A stretch of 64,000 nucleotides of DNA from an uncultured Porphyromonadaceae bacterium. Its GTDB lineage: Bacteria; Bacteroidota; Bacteroidia; Bacteroidales; Barnesiellaceae. A model generated the notes under the pieces. The model saw only the letters and a list, made by a program, of their open reading frames with translations, was not told where the DNA came from and searched no databases. Positions 35,877 through 45,088 of the stretch are shown piece by piece; within the stretch, counting starts at the first letter, position 1, and every line of letters starts with the position of its first letter. The stretch lies in assembly GCA_900538555.1 (NCBI GenBank), contig UPYI01000013.1, positions 37,196-101,195 of the forward strand. Reading direction: 5' to 3'. Both the position numbers and the translations under genes were made by a program.

Positions 35877-37006
35877 GCGTTTTCGAGTTTAAATTGGGTA
35901 GTTAGTTTTTTCAATATCCCTATTCTCGTCATGTAGTTCGGTTCGGTAATATCGTACTCCTTACCGTACAGCATGAAGTAATAGGCTATTATATACAGTA
36001 GGTAGGCAATGGTCAGTCTGTACATTCCTACACTGTCTTCGAAATGGGTATGAATTTGCTCTTGGAGATAACGGTAGCTTGCATCCCGATCGAGATGTTT
36101 TTCCAACAGGGCGGTCTGCAATATATAGTGGATTGCATCCATACGTGGCGGGAATGTACGCTCGGCGCATTCCCAGTCGAAAACAAACAGTTTCTTTTGT
36201 TCCATGAACATATTCCAGGGCGTGAAGTCGCCATGGAATGCCGAGAAATCCTGTCGCGACGAATAAACTCCCTTTACAAAATCGATGCTTTTGCGGATGT
36301 ACTCCGTGTCGGTTGCAGGAACGAAGTGGAGGTGGGAAGATAGGTATTCGATATATCGGTAGTAATCGGTTTGTTCGAATGCCGTGATTGTTTTCGTCGT
36401 TTCGTATAGGCGGTCGAGGAATTGTCGATGTCCTTCTGTCCAATGGTGTACGATGACCGATGCGCTTGTCTTTTCCGTCGTTTGGACAAAAGCCCGGATG
36501 CCCGGTTCATACTCATCGCAATAAAGGGGGAAAGGAATGTTTGTAATTCCTTTTTCGTGAAGAAACAGCAGCGTCTCTGTCTCTTGGTTGAACAGTTTTT
36601 TAACGTCGGTATTGTCGGTCAGCTTGCAGTACCCTACGATCTCATTGCCTCGGCTTAATTGGATAATGATTTTCTGGGTGGCACTGGGTGCTCCGCAAAA
36701 TAGGGAGAATTGGAAATCGTCGATGTGAAACAGCCTGCATAAAAGTTTTTTTAGATCTTCTTTCAGTTCGCATCGGACGGATTCGATATGCAGGAATTTC
36801 CGGACTTGCGGGATGCGGTGAAGTATCGGTAGTCCGTTTTTCAGTAACTTTCCGTTGCGTCCACCGGGTTGATAAAGATTCATGCCGATACGAATATCTC
36901 GTATCGGTATCATCCACATTTTTCCGTCGGCATTAGCAAATCGGTAAAAGGGTTGCCCTTGGCGATAGTCCAGTACCTTCGATAATAAAGAATCTATTTC
37001 CGCCAT
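35873..37006 (-). CDS. APH/choline-kinase-like phosphotransferase in polysaccharide operon
   Basis: 377 residues, soluble. The C-terminal half has the phosphotransferase catalytic loop FHGDFTPWNMF (about 255-265) and the metal-binding FVFDWECAE about 15 residues on, as in aminoglycoside phosphotransferases and choline kinases. Upstream is an N-lobe-like part with GYCKLTD and ETETLLFLHEKG. The first 110 residues form an extra domain that I do not recognise. In this context a sugar or lipid-linked intermediate is a more likely substrate than an antibiotic; a second kinase-like protein lies in the same operon (41641-42960). It overlaps the GT32-type gene by 4 bases. Confidence 0.75.
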   Translation of the reverse strand: MAEIDSLLSKVLDYRQGQPFYRFANADGKMWMIPIRDIRIGMNLYQPGGRNGKLLKNGLPILHRIPQVRKFLHIESVRCELKEDLKKLLCRLFHIDDFQFSLFCGAPSATQKIIIQLSRGNEIVGYCKLTDNTDVKKLFNQETETLLFLHEKGITNIPFPLYCDEYEPGIRAFVQTTEKTSASVIVHHWTEGHRQFLDRLYETTKTITAFEQTDYYRYIEYLSSHLHFVPATDTEYIRKSIDFVKGVYSSRQDFSAFHGDFTPWNMFMEQKKLFVFDWECAERTFPPRMDAIHYILQTALLEKHLDRDASYRYLQEQIHTHFEDSVGMYRLTIAYLLYIIAYYFMLYGKEYDITEPNYMTRIGILKKLTTQFKLENA

Positions 37007-37017
37007 ATCTGTTTTTT

Positions 37018-38256
37018 TTACATATTACCGAGATAGGCATTGGTTATGATTTCCCGAATATCTTCACCCCGTTTTTCCCAAGAGAACTGTTCTCCTGCCA
37101 GAAAAGCCTTGTTACCTAACGAGGTTCTTTCATCACGATCGGTCAATCTTAATATCGCGCGTTTTATATCGTCGATTACCTGCTCGCGGGTTCTGCGGGG
37201 GATTACAATTGCATAGTCGTTTTTGAAGTAGCGGGTATATCCGGTCGTATCGAGGCAGATCAACGGTTTTCCCATTGCCATGCTGTCGAAAGAGACGGTC
37301 ACTGCACCCTCTTTGAGCGAGGTGTTCAGCACGACATCCGCGTCCGACATGAGCCGGTGGTAAGTTTCCATCGACACTTTTCCGGTAAATGTGATACGAT
37401 CGGAAATCTTCTTCTCCTGTATGATGCGTTGCAGCCGTTCCTTGTCCGGACCGTTGCCGACAATCGTCAGATGAATATCCGGTTTGACGGATTGTGCCGC
37501 TGCAAAACTTTCGATAGCAAGGTCGAACCCTCGCCAGGCATCGAGACGTCCCACTGCGATATATTCCGTATCGGGTCGTTCTTGTACCGAAGTAGAGGGC
37601 TTGGCATTTTGTGTTTCCACTGCTACGTCGGTAAATAGGACTGCTTTCTTTTGGTATTTCTCCGGAATGAACTTTCGGGAAATATCGGTCTTGCACAAGA
37701 TCAGATCGGCATGCCGGCAACGCCGGCGAAATGCGGTATTGAATCGCATGCTGCGCACGATACAACGGCGTATCCGTTCGATTGCTTGCGATTTACGACC
37801 GTATTGCCGGGTATATTCGGCGGGAATCGTTTCCAGTCCGCCAACCGGTCCCCATACAAAAAATTGTTTTTGTCCGTACGAACTGACCTTCCACAACATA
37901 TTTCCATACGTCAGATGGTGGAAAATCTTGATTCCGTTCGACTGCATGGTTTGTTTTACGATCCGGTTGGTACAGAATTGCCAGATGTTGTAATAAGTCC
38001 GTACGCCGCGCAGCCCTTTTTTCCAGAAACGAGCCCATTTCGGAAGATCGAAATAGAGGAAATGGATCCGGGCATATTCCGGATGTTCTGCGATCCACGG
38101 TTCTATGGTGTGGCGGTTGCTTTCGCGTGTCAGTACCCAAAGTTCGAAGTACTTCGACATTTCCAGAACCCAGTGCCAGCCGACACCGATTTCACTGCCT
38201 AACCCCGGTTCGCAAGCGTAGGCGGAAACAAATATTTTATATTGTCCTTTGTTCAT
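37018..38256 (-). CDS. GT4-family glycosyltransferase
   Basis: 412 residues, GT-B fold. N-terminal FVSAYACEPGLGSEIGVGW is the acceptor-side loop typical of a GT4 subgroup. The C-terminal domain has YIAVGRLDAWRGFDLAIESF, LTIVGNGPDKERL and the retaining block NTSLKEGAVTVSFDSMAMGK, with the first Glu conserved and the second position replaced by Asp (SFDSMA for the usual E). That change is seen in some active members. It should act at the cytoplasmic membrane face in repeat-unit assembly. Confidence 0.85.
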   Translation of the reverse strand: MNKGQYKIFVSAYACEPGLGSEIGVGWHWVLEMSKYFELWVLTRESNRHTIEPWIAEHPEYARIHFLYFDLPKWARFWKKGLRGVRTYYNIWQFCTNRIVKQTMQSNGIKIFHHLTYGNMLWKVSSYGQKQFFVWGPVGGLETIPAEYTRQYGRKSQAIERIRRCIVRSMRFNTAFRRRCRHADLILCKTDISRKFIPEKYQKKAVLFTDVAVETQNAKPSTSVQERPDTEYIAVGRLDAWRGFDLAIESFAAAQSVKPDIHLTIVGNGPDKERLQRIIQEKKISDRITFTGKVSMETYHRLMSDADVVLNTSLKEGAVTVSFDSMAMGKPLICLDTTGYTRYFKNDYAIVIPRRTREQVIDDIKRAILRLTDRDERTSLGNKAFLAGEQFSWEKRGEDIREIITNAYLGNM

Positions 38257-38296
38257 GTCGTATGAATAATGATTTATATGTGAATATCTTCTCCGG

Positions 38297-39349
38297 CTAT
38301 TGTTGTATTATCTTCTTTTCGGGCTTTGTACCCAACAGCCATTGTGCCGACAGCGGACTGAGGCGAATGATATGACTTGCCAACAGAGTTATGAGGATGA
38401 CAAGGATTGCAAACCCGGTTGCGGTCAGGTATTCCAATACGGGATTGAAATGCTGTGTGAAAAAGTTCCCGATGGGTTGGAGATTGCGCGGAAGGAAAAA
38501 GTAGTGGATCAGATATATTTCCAACGTATGTTTCCCGATGTATTGCAAAAACTTGCCGATACGGTTTTCTTTACAAAAATCGGCGTGCTTTCTGAAAAGA
38601 AGAAAAACGATCATTAACAGAATCGTATTCAGCAACATGAAATACAGGGTGGACGATCCGAAGTATCTGTATTGTTGCAGGTCTTCGAATGTATAAAGTG
38701 CTAAAACGAGATAGGTCGGAATAAGAATCCCCGATACGATCTTGTTGTCCATACACCGGCAAAACCAGTCGAACCGTTTGCCGATGATAGTCCCCAATAC
38801 GAAATATATGAAAAATGACATTTGGCGTAGGCAGAACAGGTCGATCACCGGGTAAGCGTTCGCGTTTTTCAGGAAAAAGACCGATGCATACAATACGATT
38901 ATGGCTGCCGATACCATGAAAATGTCTTCTCCGATACTTTTTAATCGCAGAAGTTTGGTGATGAGAATCAGACAGATATACAAAACGATGAATTCGAAGA
39001 GGGAGAATGTAAACCAATACCCGTGTTTATGGGAATGAAAAAGAGTTTCTGTTAATCCGAGATCATTTATCCAGATGTATAACATACAGAAAAACAAGGA
39101 GGGTACGATTAAAGTGAAGAATTTGTCACGAATGGTTGTTCCTATTTTCTTTCCGTTCCATGTTTCGATCGGCTTATAGCTGAAAAGTCCGCTGATCAGA
39201 AAGAACAGAGGCAATTCCAATTGATCGTTCAATATGGCATACAGGTAGTTGCCGTTTGTATGATGGAATCCGAACAGCATGATATGACCTATCACGACAA
39301 GCAATATTGCCAGTCCTCGCATAGCGTCGATGTATTCTAATCTTTTCAT
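38297..39349 (-). CDS. Membrane acyltransferase (acyltransferase 3 family)
   Basis: 350 residues with about ten hydrophobic segments. It begins RLEYIDAMRGLAILLVVIGH, the conserved start of acyltransferase-3 proteins in which Arg and the final His are needed for acyl transfer, and continues FFLISGLFSY. These integral membrane enzymes O-acetylate polysaccharide sugars. It is the first (3'-most) of four such proteins in the operon and lies 40 bases before the next gene downstream. Confidence 0.88.
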   Translation of the reverse strand: MKRLEYIDAMRGLAILLVVIGHIMLFGFHHTNGNYLYAILNDQLELPLFFLISGLFSYKPIETWNGKKIGTTIRDKFFTLIVPSLFFCMLYIWINDLGLTETLFHSHKHGYWFTFSLFEFIVLYICLILITKLLRLKSIGEDIFMVSAAIIVLYASVFFLKNANAYPVIDLFCLRQMSFFIYFVLGTIIGKRFDWFCRCMDNKIVSGILIPTYLVLALYTFEDLQQYRYFGSSTLYFMLLNTILLMIVFLLFRKHADFCKENRIGKFLQYIGKHTLEIYLIHYFFLPRNLQPIGNFFTQHFNPVLEYLTATGFAILVILITLLASHIIRLSPLSAQWLLGTKPEKKIIQQ

Positions 39350-39374
39350 AAGATGGGATGTCGTTATATTTTTT

Positions 39375-40397
39375 CTACTGTACCAGAAATCGGGCGACCG
39401 GCAGTTTTTTGAACAGAAATACGATGATAAAGCTGCATATACTTGTTACGACCCAGATGGCGGGTATCGCAAGGGCGGTAGGTAATTCGAGTGTTTGGGC
39501 AAAATGATAGGCAATTCGTAATACCAATATGTGCATCAAATAAACGCCTAAGGTCAGATCGGAGATGATTTTTATAAAACGTCCGGTTTTTTCGGAGAAT
39601 CGGGCGTTGCTGTAACGGACGAAAACGAATATTGCCGATGCTGTCAGAACGGTCAGTATATTCAGATAATCGTAAAAATAAAAAACATTTCCGCCAGCCC
39701 GTTTCGATAGCAGTGAGGTTCCGATTGCCGAAAGAACGATGCCGGCTATACCGCATGTGTATAATATGCGGCGACTCTTCGGCGATAACTCTTGTTGTTT
39801 GTATAGGTAATATCCCAAGACGAAATAGCCGGCATATCCTATGGGGATGTACGAAAAGAACAGATCGGTCAATTGGGACAGATTTTCCAAAGGTGCGGAC
39901 GTTAGTTGGTCGAGCCCGTTGAAAATGACGCTGCCTGCTATCCACAGGATCAGAAAATATCCCGACAGATGGCTGTCTGTGATTTTCTTGAAGAACGGGC
40001 TGAGCATATATAGCCCGATCAGCATGTACATAAACCAGAGGTGATGCCCCTGTTTCGATGGCGAAAAGAGGCAGGCGAGGATGTGCCGTATGTTTAGTTC
40101 GTAGGGCGGGATCGTTATGTTGTAACAGAAGTTCCAAATGAACAGAAGAAGAAACAGCCGCTTTATGTATTTGAGATACAGATCTCTGATCGGAATCTCC
40201 TTTTGCAGGAAAAAGGCACCGCTGAGCATGATGAACACCGGTACGGAGAACCGGGTCAGTGAGTTGAATATGTTGGCGGTTTGCCACGACAGCGACTCCG
40301 GGTTGCCTCCGTACATATAGGTAGCTGCGGTATGCAGCAACACTACGGATATTGCGGCAAGGATTCTCAATATATCCATCGACAGGTCTCTTTTCAT
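39375..40397 (-). CDS. Membrane acyltransferase (acyltransferase 3 family)
   Basis: 340 residues with about ten membrane segments. SMDILRILAAISVVLLHTAA is the conserved N-terminal block with the catalytic-type His, and FIMLSGAFFLQKE follows. Probable O-acetyltransferase for the polysaccharide or its repeat unit. Adjacent to, but clearly different from, the acyltransferase at 38297, so this is not a recent duplication. Confidence 0.88.
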   Translation of the reverse strand: MKRDLSMDILRILAAISVVLLHTAATYMYGGNPESLSWQTANIFNSLTRFSVPVFIMLSGAFFLQKEIPIRDLYLKYIKRLFLLLFIWNFCYNITIPPYELNIRHILACLFSPSKQGHHLWFMYMLIGLYMLSPFFKKITDSHLSGYFLILWIAGSVIFNGLDQLTSAPLENLSQLTDLFFSYIPIGYAGYFVLGYYLYKQQELSPKSRRILYTCGIAGIVLSAIGTSLLSKRAGGNVFYFYDYLNILTVLTASAIFVFVRYSNARFSEKTGRFIKIISDLTLGVYLMHILVLRIAYHFAQTLELPTALAIPAIWVVTSICSFIIVFLFKKLPVARFLVQ

Positions 40398-40439
40398 GTT
40401 CGGGCGGAATTTCTTACAAAACGAAAAAATACAGGGCTC

Positions 40440-41468
40440 TTATTGGGTCTTGACCCGTCTGTATATGTTCATCATGAAACGGAATACCGGGCACAAGGCG
40501 TTCGTACAAATAGAGAAACATCGCGGATGAGCCACAGCCATACGCACCATTCTTTTGGCATGGCGCAACTTGGAGGAGGGGCAGAGGGCTGCCGTCTTTT
40601 TGATGTTGCCGGACTTTACGGAAACCTTATCGTAAAAGAAGAAATAACTTCTCAATCCGATGTAATAGAAGGTGGCTTCGAGATGTGAGAGATGACGCCT
40701 TACATTTTCGGGCGAATCCTTGAAAGTCGTGTCGTTCATTTCACCTAACCGCCGTGCCAGCCGCAAGGTGCTGTACACGGTTTCTCCCGATTTGTAGGAG
40801 GTCATGGTGGTGGAGATATTGCTCTTGTTGTAGTGGATGAACAATATCGGCTGGTATTGCACCCTGTTGGCATGATGTACCAGCAGGTGCGACCAGTCTA
40901 CGTCTTCTATGCGTTCGTTTTCGGCGAAGAAGATATTCCGGTCTACCATCAGGCTGCGTAGGAAAATAAATTTCCACGGGGCATACGGGATGGTATTTTT
41001 TTCGATAATCTCGTCGCCGGTCATGATTTCTCTATACGGGAAATTATGTTGCAGTTGGTTTCTCTCTTTTCCCGGAGTCTGGTACGTGCAATCGACAATC
41101 AGAATTTCCAGATCGTTCTTCTGCAAATGATTGTATATCGTTAGAAAAACGCCGGGATGATAATAGTCGTCCTGGTCGATGAACAGAATGTATTTTCCGC
41201 GGGCTTGTTTTACTCCCTTGTTCCGACCTCCGCCCTGGCGGATATTGGTTTCGTTTTTGATTATCGTCAGATTGGGGTGCGATTCAGCCTCTTGGTCGAG
41301 CCATTTGCGGGTGTTGTCGGTCGAGCAGTCATCGACGCAGATCACTTCGTACAGATTCTTGTCGAGAGGTTGGTTCCAGATGCTGTCCAGACAAGCCGGC
41401 AAATCATGAGACAAACCGTTGTAAACGGGAATAATTATAGAGAAATAGGGTGTATTCACCGGTTCCAT
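40440..41468 (-). CDS. GT2-family glycosyltransferase
   Basis: 342 residues from the ATG at 41468 (MEPVNTPYFSIIIPVYNG). A longer open frame runs 19 codons upstream into the dispersed repeat but has no family support. GT-A features: CVDDCSTDNTRKWLDQEA, NIRQGGGRNKGVKQARGKYILFIDQDDYY with the metal-binding DQDD. About 340 residues is typical for capsule GT2 enzymes. Upstream (41469-41640) lies a tandem pair of type B repeats, an unusual spacer inside an otherwise tight operon. Confidence 0.88.
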   Translation of the reverse strand: MEPVNTPYFSIIIPVYNGLSHDLPACLDSIWNQPLDKNLYEVICVDDCSTDNTRKWLDQEAESHPNLTIIKNETNIRQGGGRNKGVKQARGKYILFIDQDDYYHPGVFLTIYNHLQKNDLEILIVDCTYQTPGKERNQLQHNFPYREIMTGDEIIEKNTIPYAPWKFIFLRSLMVDRNIFFAENERIEDVDWSHLLVHHANRVQYQPILFIHYNKSNISTTMTSYKSGETVYSTLRLARRLGEMNDTTFKDSPENVRRHLSHLEATFYYIGLRSYFFFYDKVSVKSGNIKKTAALCPSSKLRHAKRMVRMAVAHPRCFSICTNALCPVFRFMMNIYRRVKTQ

Positions 41469-41492
41469 GATTATTTTGAACTTTTGGTTTTC

Positions 41493-41647
41493 AATCGACG
41501 CTGCGCCTCGGCATAATCCATTCAAGTTTTCACTTGACGGCTTCTGTACTCGGCTTGCAGTTTATTTACATAATCAACGCTGCGCCTCGGCATAATCCGT
41601 TCAAGTTTTCACTTGACGGCTTCTGCACTCGGCTTGCAGTTTATTTT
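41493..41647 (+). repeat. Two tandem copies (79-bp period) of the dispersed hairpin repeat, type B
   Basis: Two copies begin at 41493 and 41572. Each reads AACGCTGCGCCTCGGCATAA (first copy with GACG), the hairpin TTCAAGTTTTCACTTGA, GGCTTCTGnACTCGGCTTG and CAGTTTATTT. The second copy overlaps the stop codon of the kinase-like gene (41641-41643). They fill most of the 172-base gap between two operon genes. Confidence 0.85.
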
Positions 41648-42960
41648 AATCGTTTAAGATTTTTGGTGTGCTGTTTTTCGAATATTTGGGTAAGAATTTT
41701 CTGAACGGCATTTTCCGGTGCATCTTCATTCAGAATTTTCAAATAGCCTTTCTTGTCGGACAGATAATCGATTTTCCCGTTAATGGCTTGGATACCCGAT
41801 TCGTCCAGCTCTTTTTTACGGGCAAGAATCGTTTCCGTACTTGCCGTGAGCAGGATGTTGTAGTCGAGAGACGGGATAAACAAGCGTCCCCAGCGATAAA
41901 GGAATTTGGGATTCAGATAGATGCGCGACCGGCGGCTGTCGCAGATGATGTCGGTATAATACCGGTCGAAAATAACCAGATGCGTGATGCGGGTTTTCGA
42001 TTTTACTTTTATAAAATATCCTACAATATAATCGATCGTATAGTAGATCAACCGGAGAAACGAATTGAATGCGCTCGTCTTTCCGCCGCGATGAGGTTTG
42101 TCGTATTCCCGGTCTACCTCTTTCTTCAATCCGGCGCTATGGGCTACCTCTCCGAGATTCCCGAACAGGGTGGGACGGAAATGATAATAAGAATGTGCCT
42201 GACGGAATACCTCGCCGAACTCTTTGATCATCAAGTCGATCACGGTCGTTTTTCCCGACCCGTCCGGGCCGGTGAATCCGATACTGAACCCGGTATTCGA
42301 ACAGATATAGTTTTTCGAGAATGTATATAGAAATTTGGAAACCCTTGCTATGAAGGTAAACGGATTCTTCAAATTTGCCAGTATGGCATGAAACAACAGT
42401 TTACGGGAGGATGCCCGGTCGCATGCTTCGACAGTCGGTTTGCCGAACAGAGCCTGCAACTTTTCCGAAACGGCAGGTAGGTTTTCCGCTGCGCTTCTGG
42501 TGGCATGGTATTTGGCAGGGTAACTGCTCCCGACAGCCCGGTTGTAAAGATATTTGTCCAAAAATTGGCATTCGATACCCACGTAATACAGAAAGCCGTT
42601 GAACTGTTTGTGCGCGAGAAATTCTTTGGCATCCATCAGTAAGATACCGAATACGGACGTATTGATAAAAAAGTCCCATTGTATCAGGTCGGCTTTGCCG
42701 TTGGCATCGATGTGGGCACAGACGTAAGTGATCAGCCGGTCGCTGTTCAGGTAGTTGATGATTTTCCACCCGCTTTTATCGATCAGGTCGATCAGCCTTT
42801 TCTTTATCGAGCGCAGGCTCTTGGCTGTGATGATGATGTCGATGTCCCGGCTTGTGTTCTTGTCCGGAAGCCCTTCGTAATTGCGCAATACGGCATAGTC
42901 TGCATTTTGATTTAAAAATTCTATGACCGTAGCTATATGTTCGGATGCAGAGTTTGTCAT
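41641..42960 (-). CDS. Thymidylate-kinase-like P-loop protein with nucleotidyltransferase-like N-terminus
   Basis: 439 residues. The N-terminal 120 or so (YAVLRNYEGLPDKNTSRDID, then IIITAKSL) look like a minimal nucleotidyltransferase fold with a D-x-D. The C-terminal half is a P-loop kinase: Walker A FTGPDGSGKTTVIDLM (about 222), then HRGGKTSAFNSFLR, and FDRYYTDIICDSRR as in the DR(Y/H) block of thymidylate kinases. As a full dTMP kinase it would be out of place and too long, so it probably phosphorylates a sugar or an assembly intermediate. The stop codon lies within a type B repeat. Its start overlaps the next gene by 4 bases. Confidence 0.72.
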   Translation of the reverse strand: MTNSASEHIATVIEFLNQNADYAVLRNYEGLPDKNTSRDIDIIITAKSLRSIKKRLIDLIDKSGWKIINYLNSDRLITYVCAHIDANGKADLIQWDFFINTSVFGILLMDAKEFLAHKQFNGFLYYVGIECQFLDKYLYNRAVGSSYPAKYHATRSAAENLPAVSEKLQALFGKPTVEACDRASSRKLLFHAILANLKNPFTFIARVSKFLYTFSKNYICSNTGFSIGFTGPDGSGKTTVIDLMIKEFGEVFRQAHSYYHFRPTLFGNLGEVAHSAGLKKEVDREYDKPHRGGKTSAFNSFLRLIYYTIDYIVGYFIKVKSKTRITHLVIFDRYYTDIICDSRRSRIYLNPKFLYRWGRLFIPSLDYNILLTASTETILARKKELDESGIQAINGKIDYLSDKKGYLKILNEDAPENAVQKILTQIFEKQHTKNLKRLK

Positions 42961-43928
42961 TTTCTTAATAGGTTATGTTTGATTTTGTCGATTATGTAAC
43001 CGGGTCTCAGGCGGATCGATCTTGCGATCAGTTTTATGCCTTTCCCGACCGATCCGGATTTTAACAGGAAAACTCCGTTTCGGAGAGAGTCGGCGGCATC
43101 GGCATCGCGTTTTAGTTCCGAGAGAGCCTCTTCACCGATAGAATTGTAAAACTCGATGAAAGAGAGTTCTTGCTCGTTTGCCCTGCGACGCAACAGGTTC
43201 TGTTTTACATATTTCATTTTCAAGATCATGTTCAACGAGCTCGACGACAATCCCGATCCCACCTTGCGGTATTTGCACAACACTTCGGGTATCACCACAA
43301 TCGCTTTGTTTTCGGTATAGAGGTCGCTCATGCGAGTCCATAAGTCGAGGTCTTCGCAAAAGTCCTGGTAGCGCGGACGTCCGGCGGGATACCCGTCTAT
43401 TTTGTAGCCGCCGACCGATAGAGCCACTTCTCTTTCGTAAATGGCAGTGGGCTGCATGAAGATCAGCTTTTTGTTTTTGGCTTTTTCGTAAAAGCCCTCT
43501 TTGGTTTTTTCTCCTAAGAAAATGCCGCCGCCGATCTTTTTGCCCTTTTGGTTGATGTATTCTAAATAACAGCCGACCGCCATCAGATCGGGATCGGAGC
43601 AAATCTTGGCATATAGTTTTTCGATGGCATCCGGATACAGAATATCATCGGCATCGAGAAACATCATATATTTTGTCGTCGCATGCCGTTCGGCAAAATG
43701 GCGGGCATGGCCGATGCCCCCGTTCTTTTCGAACCGGATCAGTTCATATTGCCGGGAGTTGGCTTGAAGAATCCGGGTAGCCATATCGCAACTGTCGTCG
43801 GTGCTGCAATCGTCTATGATCAGTAAATGAAAATCCCGCTTGGTCTGTTGCAATACCGAAACGAGTGTGGCTTGAAGATATTGGGCTGCATTGTACATGC
43901 AGATCGCAAGAGTTAAATCGGCTGGCAT
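42957..43928 (-). CDS. GT2-family glycosyltransferase
   Basis: 323 residues. GT-A start LTLAICMYNAAQYLQATL, LIIDDCSTDDSCDMA, and KNGGIGHARHFAERHATTKY leading to MMFLDADDILYPDAI with the metal-binding DADD. Inverting sugar transfer from a nucleotide donor. The start codon shares a base with the preceding gene's stop (TAATG at 43926-43930), and its end overlaps the kinase-like gene by 4 bases, so the three are translationally linked. Confidence 0.9.
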   Translation of the reverse strand: MPADLTLAICMYNAAQYLQATLVSVLQQTKRDFHLLIIDDCSTDDSCDMATRILQANSRQYELIRFEKNGGIGHARHFAERHATTKYMMFLDADDILYPDAIEKLYAKICSDPDLMAVGCYLEYINQKGKKIGGGIFLGEKTKEGFYEKAKNKKLIFMQPTAIYEREVALSVGGYKIDGYPAGRPRYQDFCEDLDLWTRMSDLYTENKAIVVIPEVLCKYRKVGSGLSSSSLNMILKMKYVKQNLLRRRANEQELSFIEFYNSIGEEALSELKRDADAADSLRNGVFLLKSGSVGKGIKLIARSIRLRPGYIIDKIKHNLLRK

Positions 43929-45088
43929 TATGATTGGAGTATATGGTTGTAATATCGGTATGTTTCATCTACGCACTTCTCTGTGGAATAGAGGTGTGAA
44001 ACGACGTATTGGGAACGTTCGATCATCTTCCGGTACGTATCCGGATTTGTATCCGATCCGGTTTCCGTCATCAGTCCGGTCAGTTCTTCGGTCGTATTCC
44101 ACGGCAGGGCGATCTCGTCGCCGCTTATTTCTTTCCCGTTTACGATCTGCTCGTGGGTTCCGGCGCAATTCCTCGCAAGGACGAGAGCCCCGTTGTACAT
44201 GGCTTCCACGGTCACCAGACCGAACCCTTCGGAATGCGATGCCATAATTACGGCATTGGCATGCAACATCAGATCATCGACATCGTTACGGACTCCTAAG
44301 AACCGGATCTCTTCATCCAGCCCGGCGGCAGATACAAGTCCGGTCAGCTTTTTGCGGTAATCGTCCGTGAGCGGAAGTCCGGCAACGAGGAGTTGCAACG
44401 GTCGGGTACTTTGCGCGTGATAGGCAATATAGGCATGGATAACCTCTTCGATTCCTTTCGAGGGCTGCAACCGTCCGACAAAAAGAAAATAGTTCCCTTT
44501 GTCGGGGCTGTAACGAAGGGCATCCGACGGTTTCACGCCGTCGTATATTACTTTCGAATGCTCTTCGTCCAGCTCGAAATGTTTTTGTATGTTGCGGGTT
44601 ATGCAGATCGCGTGTCCGGTATATAAGTTCTCGATAAATCGTTTTTTATTCGGAATGATCTTCATGTCGAAATCCAGATCCTGATATTCCCGGATATGGT
44701 ATATATGAGGAATGTGCAACTTCTTGGCGACGTTGTATCCGATGTCGATTACGCTCACATTCGTATGTATGAGGTCGAACCGTTCTGCCCGGCAGATTGT
44801 CAGGAGCCGCTTTTCCGCCCGCTTGTTCAGTCGGTAATGGTAAAGCCGTTTCGGGAAGAACAGCATCTTCTCTTTCAAGGTGCGGCATGGCGGATAAATG
44901 TGGGTTCTGTAAGGCGCTACATAAGTGCGGATACCCATCGTTTTCAATACCTCGGTTGCCGGTCCGTTGTCCGGACAAACCACGGAAGCATCTACCCCTT
45001 TCTCTTTCAGCCCGGCAACCATCGACAGAAATGCTTTTGTCGAGCCTCCCTGTGTTGCGGTAGAACTTATGATATACAGAACTTTCAT
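43928..45088 (-). CDS. GT4-family glycosyltransferase
   Basis: 386 residues from the ATG at 45088 (MKVLYIISSTATQGGSTKAF); the open frame extends 22 codons upstream into the previous gene without support, and 45088 gives the 4-base ATGA overlap typical of this operon. GT-B features: TQGGSTKAFLSMVAGL acceptor loop, YFLFVGRLQPSKGIEEVIHA, and the retaining block ASHSEGFGLVTVEAMYNGAL with both Glu. Adds a sugar during repeat-unit synthesis. Confidence 0.9.
   Translation of the reverse strand: MKVLYIISSTATQGGSTKAFLSMVAGLKEKGVDASVVCPDNGPATEVLKTMGIRTYVAPYRTHIYPPCRTLKEKMLFFPKRLYHYRLNKRAEKRLLTICRAERFDLIHTNVSVIDIGYNVAKKLHIPHIYHIREYQDLDFDMKIIPNKKRFIENLYTGHAICITRNIQKHFELDEEHSKVIYDGVKPSDALRYSPDKGNYFLFVGRLQPSKGIEEVIHAYIAYHAQSTRPLQLLVAGLPLTDDYRKKLTGLVSAAGLDEEIRFLGVRNDVDDLMLHANAVIMASHSEGFGLVTVEAMYNGALVLARNCAGTHEQIVNGKEISGDEIALPWNTTEELTGLMTETGSDTNPDTYRKMIERSQYVVSHLYSTEKCVDETYRYYNHILQS

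Noticed and set aside
41469..41525. Upstream extension of the GT2 gene start
   Set aside because: The extra 19 codons lie partly in a dispersed repeat and precede the conserved family start.
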